Assembly (NCBI GenBank): GCA_017622295.1
Contig: JAGARK010000024.1
Location: 1-55,287 of the forward strand
DNA length: 55,287 nucleotides
Origin: Oscillospiraceae bacterium
Lineage (GTDB): Bacteria > Bacillota > Clostridia > Oscillospirales > Oscillospiraceae
Direction of reading: 5' to 3'
Shown here: positions 40,509-48,599 of the stretch, in pieces
How the letters are laid out: each line of letters begins with the position of its first letter
How positions within the stretch are numbered: the stretch's first letter is position 1
Translations under genes and position numbers: made by a program
Notes under the pieces: generated by a model
Database searches by the model: none
Told to the model about the DNA's origin: nothing
The model's input: the letters and a program-made list of their open reading frames with translations, nothing else

Positions 40509-40700
40509 GCCCTCCCCTTTGGGGAGGGTGCCCCCGAAGGGGGCGGGAGAGGTGTGGAGCAAGGTTCCGTTTATTATTGGCCTCAGGAAAATCGTAGTAC
40601 GGTAGCACCTCTTCCGTCACGGCTTCGCCGTGCCACCTGAAGGTGAATTGCCCCAAAGGGGCAAGAGAAGCCACCCTGGGGTGTCCCCAAAGGGGAAGGC
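40509..40700. repeat. GC-rich composite palindromic repeat (REP/MITE-like)
   Basis: The stretch contains CCTCCCC-TTT-GGGGAGG, GCCCCC-GAA-GGGGGC, CACGGC-TTC-GCCGTG, GCCCC-AAA-GGGGC and CCCC-AAA-GGGG hairpins one after another, with no coding frame. Arrays of this kind are scattered between genes in gut Clostridia. It fills the gap between RNase J and the DUF4179 gene. Confidence 0.7.
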
Positions 40701-40724
40701 ATAGGCTGAGCGATAAACTGCAGC

Positions 40725-41801
40725 TTACGGAGCCATCAGTTTGGTTCCGTCGGCAAGGAGGACGTAATCTACCTCGTCGAGAATGATGGGGGATTCGGTG
40801 GTAAAATGCTGTTTTCCGCTCATGGCCCAATCAGGATGAAGCTGGATTCGGCTGCTGTCTTTCATAACCACAAAAATCTGATCATCCATGGTAGGCGTAA
40901 AGTCCGGTGCGGCTCTGGATTCTGTGAGTTCCGTCTGAATGGTGGCACTGAGAGGGCGGATGATGATGGAGTTGATGGTGACTTCTTCGTTGACCAGCGT
41001 TCCATCGGCCTTGAAGCCGCAGCAGCTTTGGGTGGTGAAGGGGTCGGTGACCATTTCCAGTTCTGCGCTGTCTACCTTGCTCAGGTCGATGGAGAATTCC
41101 CAGGGGCCTTCGGTTAAAGTTTCAAACCGGTAGGCCAGGGCGGCTTCCTCGTCTGTGAGCATGATGTTTTCCTGGCCTGCATATTTGGTGTCCAGAAGGT
41201 TCTGCTCGTATGCAGCATCATGGATCCACAGCTTCAGTTCCTTGATACGAAGGGTCCACTGATCGCTTTCGTTCCAGCTTCCCAGTGTGTATACCAGAAT
41301 CAGATCGTTTGTGTGATCCGAGGTATCTCCGTCATCCAGAACCCAGGCAGACAAGGCTTGGGGTGTTTTGAGATTTTGATCGTAAAAATCGAAGGGATCG
41401 AAGGCGAGTCGGTTGTCTTCATCAAAGGGTAAAGCTTTCGGGGCGGTAATGCCCAATGTAATATAAATGGTACTGCTGTCTGCGAGGACAGATTTCAGTT
41501 CCAGCTGGAATCCGTTTGCATCCTGGGTTTCTTCAATGATCTGCTCGTTTTCTTCAATAAATTCGATCTGGCCGGGGGTTAGATCGTTTTCGGTATTCCG
41601 GACAAAATACTCCCGGAACCAGCCGGTAATCTCCTCGGCAGCGAAGGCCGTGGCGGTCAGGGCGGTTACGGCGATGATGGCCGCAATCAGAAAGCTGAGG
41701 CGGCGGTTTGCTTTCCGCGCAGGTGCTTTTTCGGTGTGGGCCTCCCGGATGGCACCGCTGTCAATGTCATTCAGGGCGGTCAGAAGCTTTTCGGGTGTCA
41801 T
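40725..41801 (-). CDS. DUF4179-type membrane protein, probable anti-sigma factor
   Basis: A 358-residue protein with a short cytoplasmic N-terminus, one transmembrane helix at ~33-54 (LSFLIAAIIAVTALTATAFAA), and a large extracytoplasmic beta-rich part. It shares a 4-nt overlap with the ECF sigma gene upstream, the usual arrangement of a sigma/anti-sigma pair. The N-terminal ~30 residues would bind the sigma factor. The DUF4179 assignment is by general form (short N-terminus, one helix, long beta domain) and gene context; the ligand is unknown. Confidence 0.75.
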   Translation of the reverse strand: MTPEKLLTALNDIDSGAIREAHTEKAPARKANRRLSFLIAAIIAVTALTATAFAAEEITGWFREYFVRNTENDLTPGQIEFIEENEQIIEETQDANGFQLELKSVLADSSTIYITLGITAPKALPFDEDNRLAFDPFDFYDQNLKTPQALSAWVLDDGDTSDHTNDLILVYTLGSWNESDQWTLRIKELKLWIHDAAYEQNLLDTKYAGQENIMLTDEEAALAYRFETLTEGPWEFSIDLSKVDSAELEMVTDPFTTQSCCGFKADGTLVNEEVTINSIIIRPLSATIQTELTESRAAPDFTPTMDDQIFVVMKDSSRIQLHPDWAMSGKQHFTTESPIILDEVDYVLLADGTKLMAP

Positions 41802-42358
41802 AAATCAATCTCCTCCTTCTGAAGGTGGGTATAAAGTTTCTTTCGGGTGCGGCTGAGCATGGATTTGACCTTGCTCTGGGTAAAATTGTAGCGCTGTGCG
41901 ATGGCATCGATGGAGTCTAAGTACCAGTATCGGCAGACGAAAACATTTCGTTCTGTCCGCGGGAGCGCCAGTACGAAGCGGTTCAGAGCTTTACTCAGCT
42001 CCGCAGCTTCCACTGCCGTCTCCACGGTATTTCTTGACGGAATGCAATCCGACAGCTCTTCCAGTGCCAGCTCCATTTCTCCGCCGCCCCGCTTCTGGGC
42101 CCGGTTCATCTGCCAGCGCTTGATGGCGAGCCGCCGGGTGATCTTTCCTACAAATGTGGAGAGCATCACCGGCCGGTGGGGTGGAATGGCGGCCCAGACA
42201 CCGAGATACGCGTCATTCACCGTCTCCTCCGTGTCCGCGGCGTTTTCGAGAATGTTATTGGCTATGGAGAAGCAGTATTTCCCATATTTCGCGGCGGTCT
42301 CCGCCAGGGCTTGCTCATTGCGCTGTAAGTACAATGCGACGATCTGTTTGTCCTCCAA
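41798..42358 (-). CDS. ECF-type RNA polymerase sigma factor
   Basis: A two-domain sigma factor: region 2 at ~10-80 (AKYGKYCFSIANNILENAADTEETVNDAYLGVWAAIPPHRPVMLSTFVGKITRRLAIKRWQ) and region 4 at ~120-180 (FVLALPRTERNVFVCRYWYLDSIDAIAQRYNFTQSKVKSMLSRTRKKL). Start placed at the TTG 42358 (translated MEDKQIVALY, the usual beginning of this family), nine nt after AGGAA; a GTG three codons earlier would abut the ribosome binding site. It overlaps the DUF4179 gene by 4 nt. Confidence 0.88.
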   Translation of the reverse strand: MEDKQIVALYLQRNEQALAETAAKYGKYCFSIANNILENAADTEETVNDAYLGVWAAIPPHRPVMLSTFVGKITRRLAIKRWQMNRAQKRGGGEMELALEELSDCIPSRNTVETAVEAAELSKALNRFVLALPRTERNVFVCRYWYLDSIDAIAQRYNFTQSKVKSMLSRTRKKLYTHLQKEEIDL

Positions 42359-42391
42359 ACATGTCACTTCCTTTCTGTTTGACCGGTCTTC

Positions 42392-42426
42392 ACCTATCTA
42401 CTCCGCAAAAAACGGCAGCGGTTGCA
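42392..42426 (-). promoter_or_regulatory. candidate ECF-type promoter of the sigma/anti-sigma operon
   Basis: On the minus strand, TGCAACC (42420-42426) is a typical ECF -35 element, and AGTAGATAGG (42392-42401) may be the -10 region about 17 nt away. If correct, the sigma factor would activate its own operon. The pattern match is loose. Confidence 0.35.
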
Positions 42427-42550
42427 TGCTTTATAAGTATAATCCTGAAAAAGTTTGGATGCAACAGCCTGCCCTTGCAAAGAAAGAGGGGCTGTGATAT
42501 ATTTCTAGTATTAGTATTTCAAATTGCAGGTTAGCGGCTGCCGATGGCCG

Positions 42551-42660
42551 CATAATGCAAAATTCAAAATGCAGAATTATGGTGTGCGCGGAGCCCACAA
42601 TTTAAATTGTTTTCGAAGAAAACTCTTCAATTTTACATTTTGCATTATGCATTATGCATT
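42551..42660. repeat. TGCATT-ended intergenic repeat, copy D
   Basis: Starts ATAATGCAAAATTCAAAATGC and ends with TTTTGCATTATGCATTATGCATT, a long inverted pair. The middle carries AAATTGTTTTCGAAGAAAACTC, which is copy A's hairpin in reverse complement. It takes up most of the gap between the sigma gene and dus; the remaining ~150 nt contain the presumed ECF promoter and no coding frame. Confidence 0.8.
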
Positions 42661-42710
42661 TCGCGCCTCTGCGCGACAAACTGCAATCTGACCAGCAAAG
42701 GAGCCACTCT

Positions 42711-43649
42711 ATGCGCTATTATTTCGCCCCTATGGAGGGGCTGACGGACAGCATTTACCGCCGGGCCCACCATGCCCATTTTTCCGGCATCCATTCTTAC
42801 CATATGCCCTTCATGTCCCCCACGGTCCACCGGGCCCTGACACCCCGGGAGGCCCGGGAGCTTCCACGGGCGGACAGCGTTTCCTTCCGGGCTGTGCCCC
42901 AGCTGCTGACCAAGGTTCCGGATGATTTTCTCTGGGCGGCCGAAAAATGCGGGGAGCTGGGTTATGACGAAGTGAATCTGAATGTGGGCTGTCCCTCCGG
43001 CACCGTGGTTGCCAAGGGCAAGGGCTCCGGTATGCTCCGGGACCCGGATACACTGGACCGCTTTCTGGACGAGATTTTCGCCCGGGCGCCACTGCCCATT
43101 TCCGTCAAGACCCGGCTGGGCATCGAGGCTCCCGAAGAATTTCCCCGGCTGTTGGAGGTCTTCAACCGCTATCCCATCCGGGAGCTGACCATTCATCCCA
43201 GGGTGCGCAAGCAGTTCTATAACGGTGACGTTTTCATGGATTCCTTCCGGTATGCCCTGGAAAACAGCAAACTTCCCCTGTGCTACAACGGCAACATCCG
43301 GACCCTGTCGGAGCTGAAGGCCTTCGAGGCGGAGTTTCCCCAGGTGGAGGCCATCATGATCGGCCGGGGCCTCATCGGTAATCCCGGCATGCTCACCGGC
43401 ACCGACGCGGTAACGCTGGAGGCGTTCCATGACGCGCTGCTGGAGGAGTATATGGTGGTCTTCAATGGCTCCCGGAACGCCATGTTCCGCATGAAGGAGA
43501 ACTGGCGGCACATGATCCTGATGTTCGAGGGCAGCGAAAAGCTGGGCAAGCGCCTGCGCAAGACCACGGACATCGACGAATTCCGGGCCATTGTGGCGGA
43601 AATTTTCCACACGCTGCCCCTGAGCTCCGAGCTGCGGGCGGACTGGTAA
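42711..43649 (+). CDS. dus: tRNA-dihydrouridine synthase
   Basis: FMN enzyme that reduces uridines in tRNA D-loops. The 312-residue protein begins YYFAPMEGLTDSIYRRAHHAHF, with the catalytic cysteine in NLNVGCPSGTVVAKGKGSGML at ~90-110, PISVKTRLG, ELTIHPRVRKQFYNG, CYNGNI and the FMN phosphate motif AIMIGRGLIGNPGML. Start at 42711 follows AAAGGAG; a longer frame begins inside repeat copy D. It shares an operon with the CAP-domain lipoprotein 14 nt downstream. Confidence 0.95.
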   Translation: MRYYFAPMEGLTDSIYRRAHHAHFSGIHSYHMPFMSPTVHRALTPREARELPRADSVSFRAVPQLLTKVPDDFLWAAEKCGELGYDEVNLNVGCPSGTVVAKGKGSGMLRDPDTLDRFLDEIFARAPLPISVKTRLGIEAPEEFPRLLEVFNRYPIRELTIHPRVRKQFYNGDVFMDSFRYALENSKLPLCYNGNIRTLSELKAFEAEFPQVEAIMIGRGLIGNPGMLTGTDAVTLEAFHDALLEEYMVVFNGSRNAMFRMKENWRHMILMFEGSEKLGKRLRKTTDIDEFRAIVAEIFHTLPLSSELRADW

Positions 43650-43663
43650 AAGGGGGATCGTCC

Positions 43664-44422
43664 ATGAAAAAACTGATCTTGCTGTGTTTGCTGCTGGGAT
43701 TGTTCATGACAGGCTGCGGCTTATCCCGGCCGGAGGCAGAGCGGCTGTTTTTGGCGGACACGGTGGTGAACATTCCCCTGAACCCCGAGGAAACTGCCGC
43801 GCCGATGGAGGAAACCAGGCCGGAAGAGACTGCCACGGAGGAAACCGAGGCTCCCACGGAAACGCTTCCCGAGGAAACGAAAGCGCCTGCTTCCTCCCAG
43901 AAACCCTCCGGATCCAAAACCAACTCCTCTTCCAAGCCTGCAGCACCCAAAGCCACGGAGCCTCCCGCCACCCAGCCGCCGGAAACAGAGCCTCCCGTAA
44001 CGGAAGTGACGCAGCCGCCGGTGTTTGATATTTCCGACTACATCCCGGGCAGTTTGGAATCGGCAGTGGCGGAGCAGATCAATGCCTGCCGTGCCGACGC
44101 GGGACTGGAGCCCCTGCACTTCAGCGGGACCCTGTGCGGCATCGCCTCGGTCCGGGCTTATGAGATATGTCAGTCCTGGAGCCACACCCGCCCCGATGGC
44201 AGCGGCTGGCAGACGGTGCTGTCCGATTACGGCTTCGGTTACAGCAGTGCTGCCGAGGAACTGGCCCACACCACTGGATATGACGCTGCATCCATCGTTA
44301 ATAAATGGATGGGCGCGGAGTCCAACAGTGCGGACCTCCTGAATCCTGCCTATACCACCATCGGCGTGGGCATTTACAGTGCCAATGGCTCCGTATTCCT
44401 GGCAGCGATCCTTGCCGGTTGA
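43664..44422 (+). CDS. CAP/SCP-domain lipoprotein
   Basis: A 252-residue lipoprotein (MKKLILLCLLLGLFMTGCG, lipobox at C18). A Glu/Thr/Pro-rich spacer of ~80 residues links it to a CAP domain (~130-252) with EQINACRADAGLEPLHFSGTL, the SHTRPDGSGWQTVL motif and AAEELAHTTGYDAASIVNKWMGAESNSADLLNPAYTTIGVGIY. Such proteins are surface-exposed and their molecular role is mostly unknown. AGGGGG precedes ATG. The gene is co-directional with dus and ends in a strong terminator. Confidence 0.92.
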   Translation: MKKLILLCLLLGLFMTGCGLSRPEAERLFLADTVVNIPLNPEETAAPMEETRPEETATEETEAPTETLPEETKAPASSQKPSGSKTNSSSKPAAPKATEPPATQPPETEPPVTEVTQPPVFDISDYIPGSLESAVAEQINACRADAGLEPLHFSGTLCGIASVRAYEICQSWSHTRPDGSGWQTVLSDYGFGYSSAAEELAHTTGYDAASIVNKWMGAESNSADLLNPAYTTIGVGIYSANGSVFLAAILAG

Positions 44423-44432
44423 TTGAAAATGA

Positions 44433-44464
44433 AAAGAGGTCACGATTCTGATCGTGACCTCTTT
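44433..44464. terminator. bidirectional terminator
   Basis: A 14-bp stem (44433-44446 with 44451-44464) with a TCTG loop lies between the convergent CAP lipoprotein and GH25-dockerin genes. Confidence 0.9.
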
Positions 44465-44468
44465 ATGT

Positions 44469-45704
44469 TTAGTTCAGGGGATATTGCTCCGGAAACAGGG
44501 TATGCCACAGAAGATAGGAAACGTCTTCGTCGTTCACATCCTCGCTGCCGGTGAAATCGCCGCTGCCTTGAAGGATATACTGCTCCGGGAACAGGGTGTG
44601 CCACAGCAGCAGGGCCACATCGGCATCATCCACCCGGCTGTCGCCATTGAGATCGCCGGGGGTCAGGGTGCGGATATGGCCGCAGAGGGTGCAGGCGGGA
44701 TTCTCCGCAGCCTCAAAAACATGGGCCTGGGTTCCAAGAATCTCGCCGCAGCTGCATTCGTACCAGTGCTGTGCTGTATCGAACAGCCATTGAGAAGCAT
44801 CCTCCGGACTCATATGACCGACAGGATCCACATAGTCGTCGGTAAAGCTGGCGCCGCAGACGATGCAGGTGTATATGGTGTAGCCGAAGTCGGTGCAGGT
44901 GGGCGGCACGACGGCCTCCTCACAGTTGTGACTGATGGAGCAGGCACCGTGATTGGAGGGATAGCCGATTTGAAAATTCATGTCCACATTGCCGTCGATG
45001 CCGTTGATGATTCCGCTTCTGGAATACTGCCAGATGTGGAATTCCTCTTCATAGTCGCAGAAGGTGCGATACTGAGCGACCCAGCGGTACCAGTTGTCAA
45101 AGCAGGGATCGGTGAGGTATGTAGTCCACCAGTAGAGGTTGGCGTAGATACCCACGGGATATCCGGCGGCGGAAATCTTTTCACAGAAGGCGGTGGCGAT
45201 GGCGGCATGATCAGAACCGATGGTGGAATCGTCTTCCAGATCGTAATAGATAGGATAGCTCAAGGTTTTACCTTCGATGAGCCGCAGCACATGATCTGCC
45301 TCAATGGATGCCTGCTCCGGCGTCGTGGCGTAGGAATAGAGGTATACGCCGTAGGGGATCCCCAGCCGCTGGCATTCCGATGCGTTGTATTCAAAGCAAC
45401 GGTCATCCTGCTCCGGAATGTTCTCACCGTAGCCGCAGCGCAGGATCGCGAAGCCCACACCGTCGGCAGCAACAGCTTCCCAGTCGATTTTTCCCTGGTG
45501 ATGGCTGACGTCGATGCCCAGCAGGGTCGCTTCGGGGTGATAGGGCTCTTCTTCGTCCTCATTCATGAATGAGGGCAGGTCGATGGGCTGGCCGTCTTCA
45601 TACCGCCAGCTGTTGGCCATATCACCGTATTCCGCCGCCAGGGCGGAGAAAGCAAGGAGGACGATCATACAAAGCGCGGCCGTCAGCGCGGAAAAACGTT
45701 TCAT
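44469..45704 (-). CDS. secreted GH25 lysozyme-like protein with C-terminal dockerin
   Basis: Predicted muramidase (411 residues). A signal peptide covers ~1-23 (cut near LAFSALAA). The GH25 domain has GIDVSHHQGKIDWEAV, GFAILRCGYGEN, the acid pair IYYDLEDD and the late FHIWQYSRSGIINGIDGNVDMN. A cysteine-rich middle section follows with CTDFGYTIYTCIVCG, ECSCG and CTLCGH. The last ~62 residues are a type I dockerin with two repeats: GDLNGDSRVDDADVALLLWH and SGDFTGSEDVNDEDVSYLLWH, each ending LFPEQY. Start at 45704 (MKRFSAL) follows AAAGGAGC. Own promoter. Confidence 0.92.
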   Translation of the reverse strand: MKRFSALTAALCMIVLLAFSALAAEYGDMANSWRYEDGQPIDLPSFMNEDEEEPYHPEATLLGIDVSHHQGKIDWEAVAADGVGFAILRCGYGENIPEQDDRCFEYNASECQRLGIPYGVYLYSYATTPEQASIEADHVLRLIEGKTLSYPIYYDLEDDSTIGSDHAAIATAFCEKISAAGYPVGIYANLYWWTTYLTDPCFDNWYRWVAQYRTFCDYEEEFHIWQYSRSGIINGIDGNVDMNFQIGYPSNHGACSISHNCEEAVVPPTCTDFGYTIYTCIVCGASFTDDYVDPVGHMSPEDASQWLFDTAQHWYECSCGEILGTQAHVFEAAENPACTLCGHIRTLTPGDLNGDSRVDDADVALLLWHTLFPEQYILQGSGDFTGSEDVNDEDVSYLLWHTLFPEQYPLN

Positions 45705-45738
45705 GGGTTGGGCTCCTTTTTTGTTGGATTTTGATTCC

Positions 45739-45767
45739 AGTATAAAGAGCGCCGCGGATTTTGTCAA
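45739..45767 (-). promoter_or_regulatory. promoter of the GH25-dockerin gene
   Basis: On the minus strand, TTGACA (45762-45767) and TATACT (45739-45744) are 17 nt apart. Confidence 0.88.
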
Positions 45768-45778
45768 ATATTATAAAA

Positions 45779-45806
45779 CCGGGGCTGCAATTTTTTGCAG
45801 CCCCGG
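45779..45806 (-). terminator. terminator of the large dockerin gene
   Basis: CCGGGGCTGCAA (45779-45790) pairs with TTGCAGCCCCGG (45795-45806); on the minus strand TTTTATAATATTT follows. Confidence 0.85.
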
Positions 45807-45818
45807 CTCGGGTATTCA

Positions 45819-48479
45819 TTATGCCAGGGGATAATTATCCGGGAACAGAGTATGCCACAGCAGATATGCAACGTCTGCGTCATCGACGATAGTATCGCCG
45901 TTGAAGTCGGCAGTGCCGGAGACCGTGTAGTTTTCGGGGAACAGGGTGTGCCACAGCAGCAGGGCAACGTCAGCGTCGTCCACGATGCCGTCGGCATTCA
46001 GGTCTCCGGAGGCTTCGCTTTCGACCTTGATTTCGGTCATGACGAAGTCGGAGAAGCTGGTCAGGACAAAGGAGGCGAAATACTGGCCGCCGTCGTCATA
46101 GATGTAGGGCCAGACCTCCTCCACAGTGCCGTCTGCGTGATAGTGCAGGACCACCAGGAAGGCGGGATTGATGGCGGCGGGAACGGGCAGGGTGATCTTG
46201 ACGGGGACCTCCAGATTCTCGGTGTCGGCAACATTCTCCAGATCCATGGAGAAGCTGATGGCAACAGAGTTGTCATAGGCCTCGGGAATGATATGCTCTT
46301 CCTCGGGCTTGTCGATGACCAGGGTGACGCCCTCGGTGTCGTCAACGGTGGTGTTCAGGTTTGCGCCGACGATGGAAATCTGAGAAGCGTCAAATGCACT
46401 GGCATTGTTGGAAACCTCAACTGCAGCCTGACCGCCGGCTGTCTCGTTTTCCAGAGAGAGGAGCTGATCCACAACAGCTTCATCGGCCAGCATGGCGGTC
46501 TTCAGATCGTTGGTGTCCAGATCACGGACGGCATCGACCTTCTCTTCGGCGGTCAGCGCGGAATCGGAAATGATATTATCCAGCTGATCCTGCACGCCTT
46601 CGCTCAGCTCCGTCACATTGTAGGCGGGGCTCAGCTCGGACCAGGGACCGTTGCAGCAGACGGTGATGTCGGAGCTGATGGCGCGGACCTTGAAATAGTA
46701 GTAACCGATGCCGTTATCCTGGAACAAATTGTCCCAGATGGAATCCGTCGTATCACTCATGCCCCAGGAACTGCCAATGCTGTAAGGTTCGTCATCTGCG
46801 GTGGGGGCATAGTACCATTCGGTCTCATAGAAGCCAACATTGGAAGCATCTTCAGGGGCGGCCCAGCTGACGACGGTAGTATCCCAGTCAGCGTTATAGC
46901 CATCCCAGCTCAGATTGGAGCATGCGCCAAGCTGTGCATTGGGCTTCACATAGGTCCAGATGTCGGAAACAGCGGTCTCGCTGTTGTAATACTGGGTGTA
47001 GTCGCCCGTGGAGGTGACGGTGAAGTAGTAGTCGCCGCTTTCGGGGTCGGACAGGATAAAGGTATCCACAGCCCGGTATTCCGGCTGATCCATGGAGCCA
47101 AAATGCCAGCTGGAGCCGGTCCAGTATTCTTCAGTGTCACCATCGACACGGTAGAAGCTGATCTCGGCCTGTGCCTGATCCGGCTGAGCGGTCTTCCAGC
47201 TGGCGGAACCGGGGAGGCCTTCTACCAGCGTCACCTTGGTGGTCTGGGTTTCTTCGTCCCAGTACCAGGATTCGGAATAGCCCCACTTCAGCTCGGTGGG
47301 AGTGCCCAGCTGGGTCAGACCGGCCATGTTTTTCAGTTCCCAGTAATGGCTGTAATCATTGTGTTCGGTAGCCTGAACATCGGTCATATCCAGACCGGGG
47401 ACCGCATCCTGATGATCGGTTCCGGGTTCGCAGAAGATCTGCAGTATACCTGTGCCGGTGTAGGTGCCGCCATCGGCGAAGGACAGCAGACCGCCTTCTT
47501 CATATTCAACCATGATGTGGCTGTTGTTTTCCAGTGTACCATGGATGGTGATGGGATTGGCAGTCTGGAAATAATCGCACTCCAGCGTCAGAGTGGCGCC
47601 CTCTGCCACGGTCAGACCGACGCTGCTAAAGCTGTGCCAGATCGTGAGGGAAGCGACCGTTGCGGGAATCGTCAGGGATTCTGTCAGCACCACCTCTTCG
47701 GTATTGGAGAAATAAATACCGAACCGCTCGTGGGAGTCTGTGGAATCATTGGCTGCGGCGATGGCTTCTTTCAGTTCGTCAATGGTTTCCACGCCACAGT
47801 CGTAGAAAAGATGTGCCCAGGAATCTTTGAAAACAATATTTTCCTTTCCGACCACTGTGGTATCAGGAGACATAGAGATATTACCGTTCAGGTACAAGGT
47901 GCCGGTAACTTCAAGATTTCTACGGACATGGGCACTATAGCATTCGGCTGTGCCGGATACCTGGAAGAGATCAGCAACGCTGAAGTAACCATTAGAGGTA
48001 GCCGTAAAGGTGCCGGCAACGGTGATGGATGCGGCCGCCAAATAACCATCGATCGTCAGCGACACGTTTTCGGGAACGATCACAGTGACATTCTCGGCAT
48101 AGACATCCAGATTCTCCGGGATCACAAGATCCTCAGAAATCACAAGATCTTCGGTGCCCCCATACCAGGCGGGAGTCCACTCAGCATAGGTGCTGGACGC
48201 CAGCTCCTTCAGATCCTCAAAGGTTTCAAAGCTGTACTCGCCGTACTCGTTCACAGATACGGATCTTTGTTGCACTGGGGTGGCGGGCACAGCGGGCCGC
48301 TCGGGGACCTCGTGCTCTTCCGTGACGGTGGTCCAGGCACCGTGAGACTGGCTGTTTTCATCGGTGGATGCGACCAGAACTTCCCGTTCCGTCTTGACTG
48401 TGGCGGCGGAAACCGGCAGCATGGGCAGCATACCCAGCACCATCACCGCGCACAGCAGCAGGCTGATCATTTTCTTCAT
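45819..48479 (-). CDS. large secreted beta-rich protein with C-terminal dockerin
   Basis: An 886-residue exported protein with signal peptide ~1-25 (MKKMISLLLCAVMVLGMLPMLPVSAA). The first half is a run of short beta segments (ITVAGTFTATSNGYFSVADLFQVSGTAE, LTIWHSFSSVGLTVAEGATLTLECD), suggestive of a beta-helix. The middle has two or three Fn3-like stretches (LGTPTELKWGYSESWYWDEETQTTKVTLV). The last ~62 residues are a two-repeat dockerin: GDLNADGIVDDADVALLLWH and ADFNGDTIVDDADVAYLLWH, each followed by TLFPxNY. No catalytic domain is recognised. It could be a surface adhesin or carbohydrate-binding scaffold partner. Confidence 0.85.
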   Translation of the reverse strand: MKKMISLLLCAVMVLGMLPMLPVSAATVKTEREVLVASTDENSQSHGAWTTVTEEHEVPERPAVPATPVQQRSVSVNEYGEYSFETFEDLKELASSTYAEWTPAWYGGTEDLVISEDLVIPENLDVYAENVTVIVPENVSLTIDGYLAAASITVAGTFTATSNGYFSVADLFQVSGTAECYSAHVRRNLEVTGTLYLNGNISMSPDTTVVGKENIVFKDSWAHLFYDCGVETIDELKEAIAAANDSTDSHERFGIYFSNTEEVVLTESLTIPATVASLTIWHSFSSVGLTVAEGATLTLECDYFQTANPITIHGTLENNSHIMVEYEEGGLLSFADGGTYTGTGILQIFCEPGTDHQDAVPGLDMTDVQATEHNDYSHYWELKNMAGLTQLGTPTELKWGYSESWYWDEETQTTKVTLVEGLPGSASWKTAQPDQAQAEISFYRVDGDTEEYWTGSSWHFGSMDQPEYRAVDTFILSDPESGDYYFTVTSTGDYTQYYNSETAVSDIWTYVKPNAQLGACSNLSWDGYNADWDTTVVSWAAPEDASNVGFYETEWYYAPTADDEPYSIGSSWGMSDTTDSIWDNLFQDNGIGYYYFKVRAISSDITVCCNGPWSELSPAYNVTELSEGVQDQLDNIISDSALTAEEKVDAVRDLDTNDLKTAMLADEAVVDQLLSLENETAGGQAAVEVSNNASAFDASQISIVGANLNTTVDDTEGVTLVIDKPEEEHIIPEAYDNSVAISFSMDLENVADTENLEVPVKITLPVPAAINPAFLVVLHYHADGTVEEVWPYIYDDGGQYFASFVLTSFSDFVMTEIKVESEASGDLNADGIVDDADVALLLWHTLFPENYTVSGTADFNGDTIVDDADVAYLLWHTLFPDNYPLA

Positions 48480-48524
48480 GGTGGATTCCTCCTGTTTATG
48501 AAATGTTCATATTTGGATAAACCT

Positions 48525-48553
48525 ATTATAGATTTGTCAGATTGAATAGTCAA
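48525..48553 (-). promoter_or_regulatory. promoter of the large dockerin gene
   Basis: On the minus strand, TTGACT (48548-48553) and a perfect TATAAT (48525-48530) are separated by 17 nt. It overlaps the left arm of the terminator of the previous gene. Confidence 0.88.
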
Positions 48554-48586
48554 GAAAAAGCACCGGAAAAACCGGTGCTTTTTCTT
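48552..48586 (-). terminator. terminator of the LRR-dockerin gene
   Basis: A 15-bp stem (48552-48566 with 48572-48586), loop AAAAA, with GAAAAAG/CTTTTTC arms; sits 13 nt after the stop of the BspA-type gene. Confidence 0.9.
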
Positions 48587-48599
48587 GATTTGCGAATTG

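Noticed and set aside
7122-42660. CRISPR array or phage repeats as an explanation of the TGCATT repeats
   Set aside because: The copies are dispersed singly, not regularly spaced, and no cas gene is present in the window.
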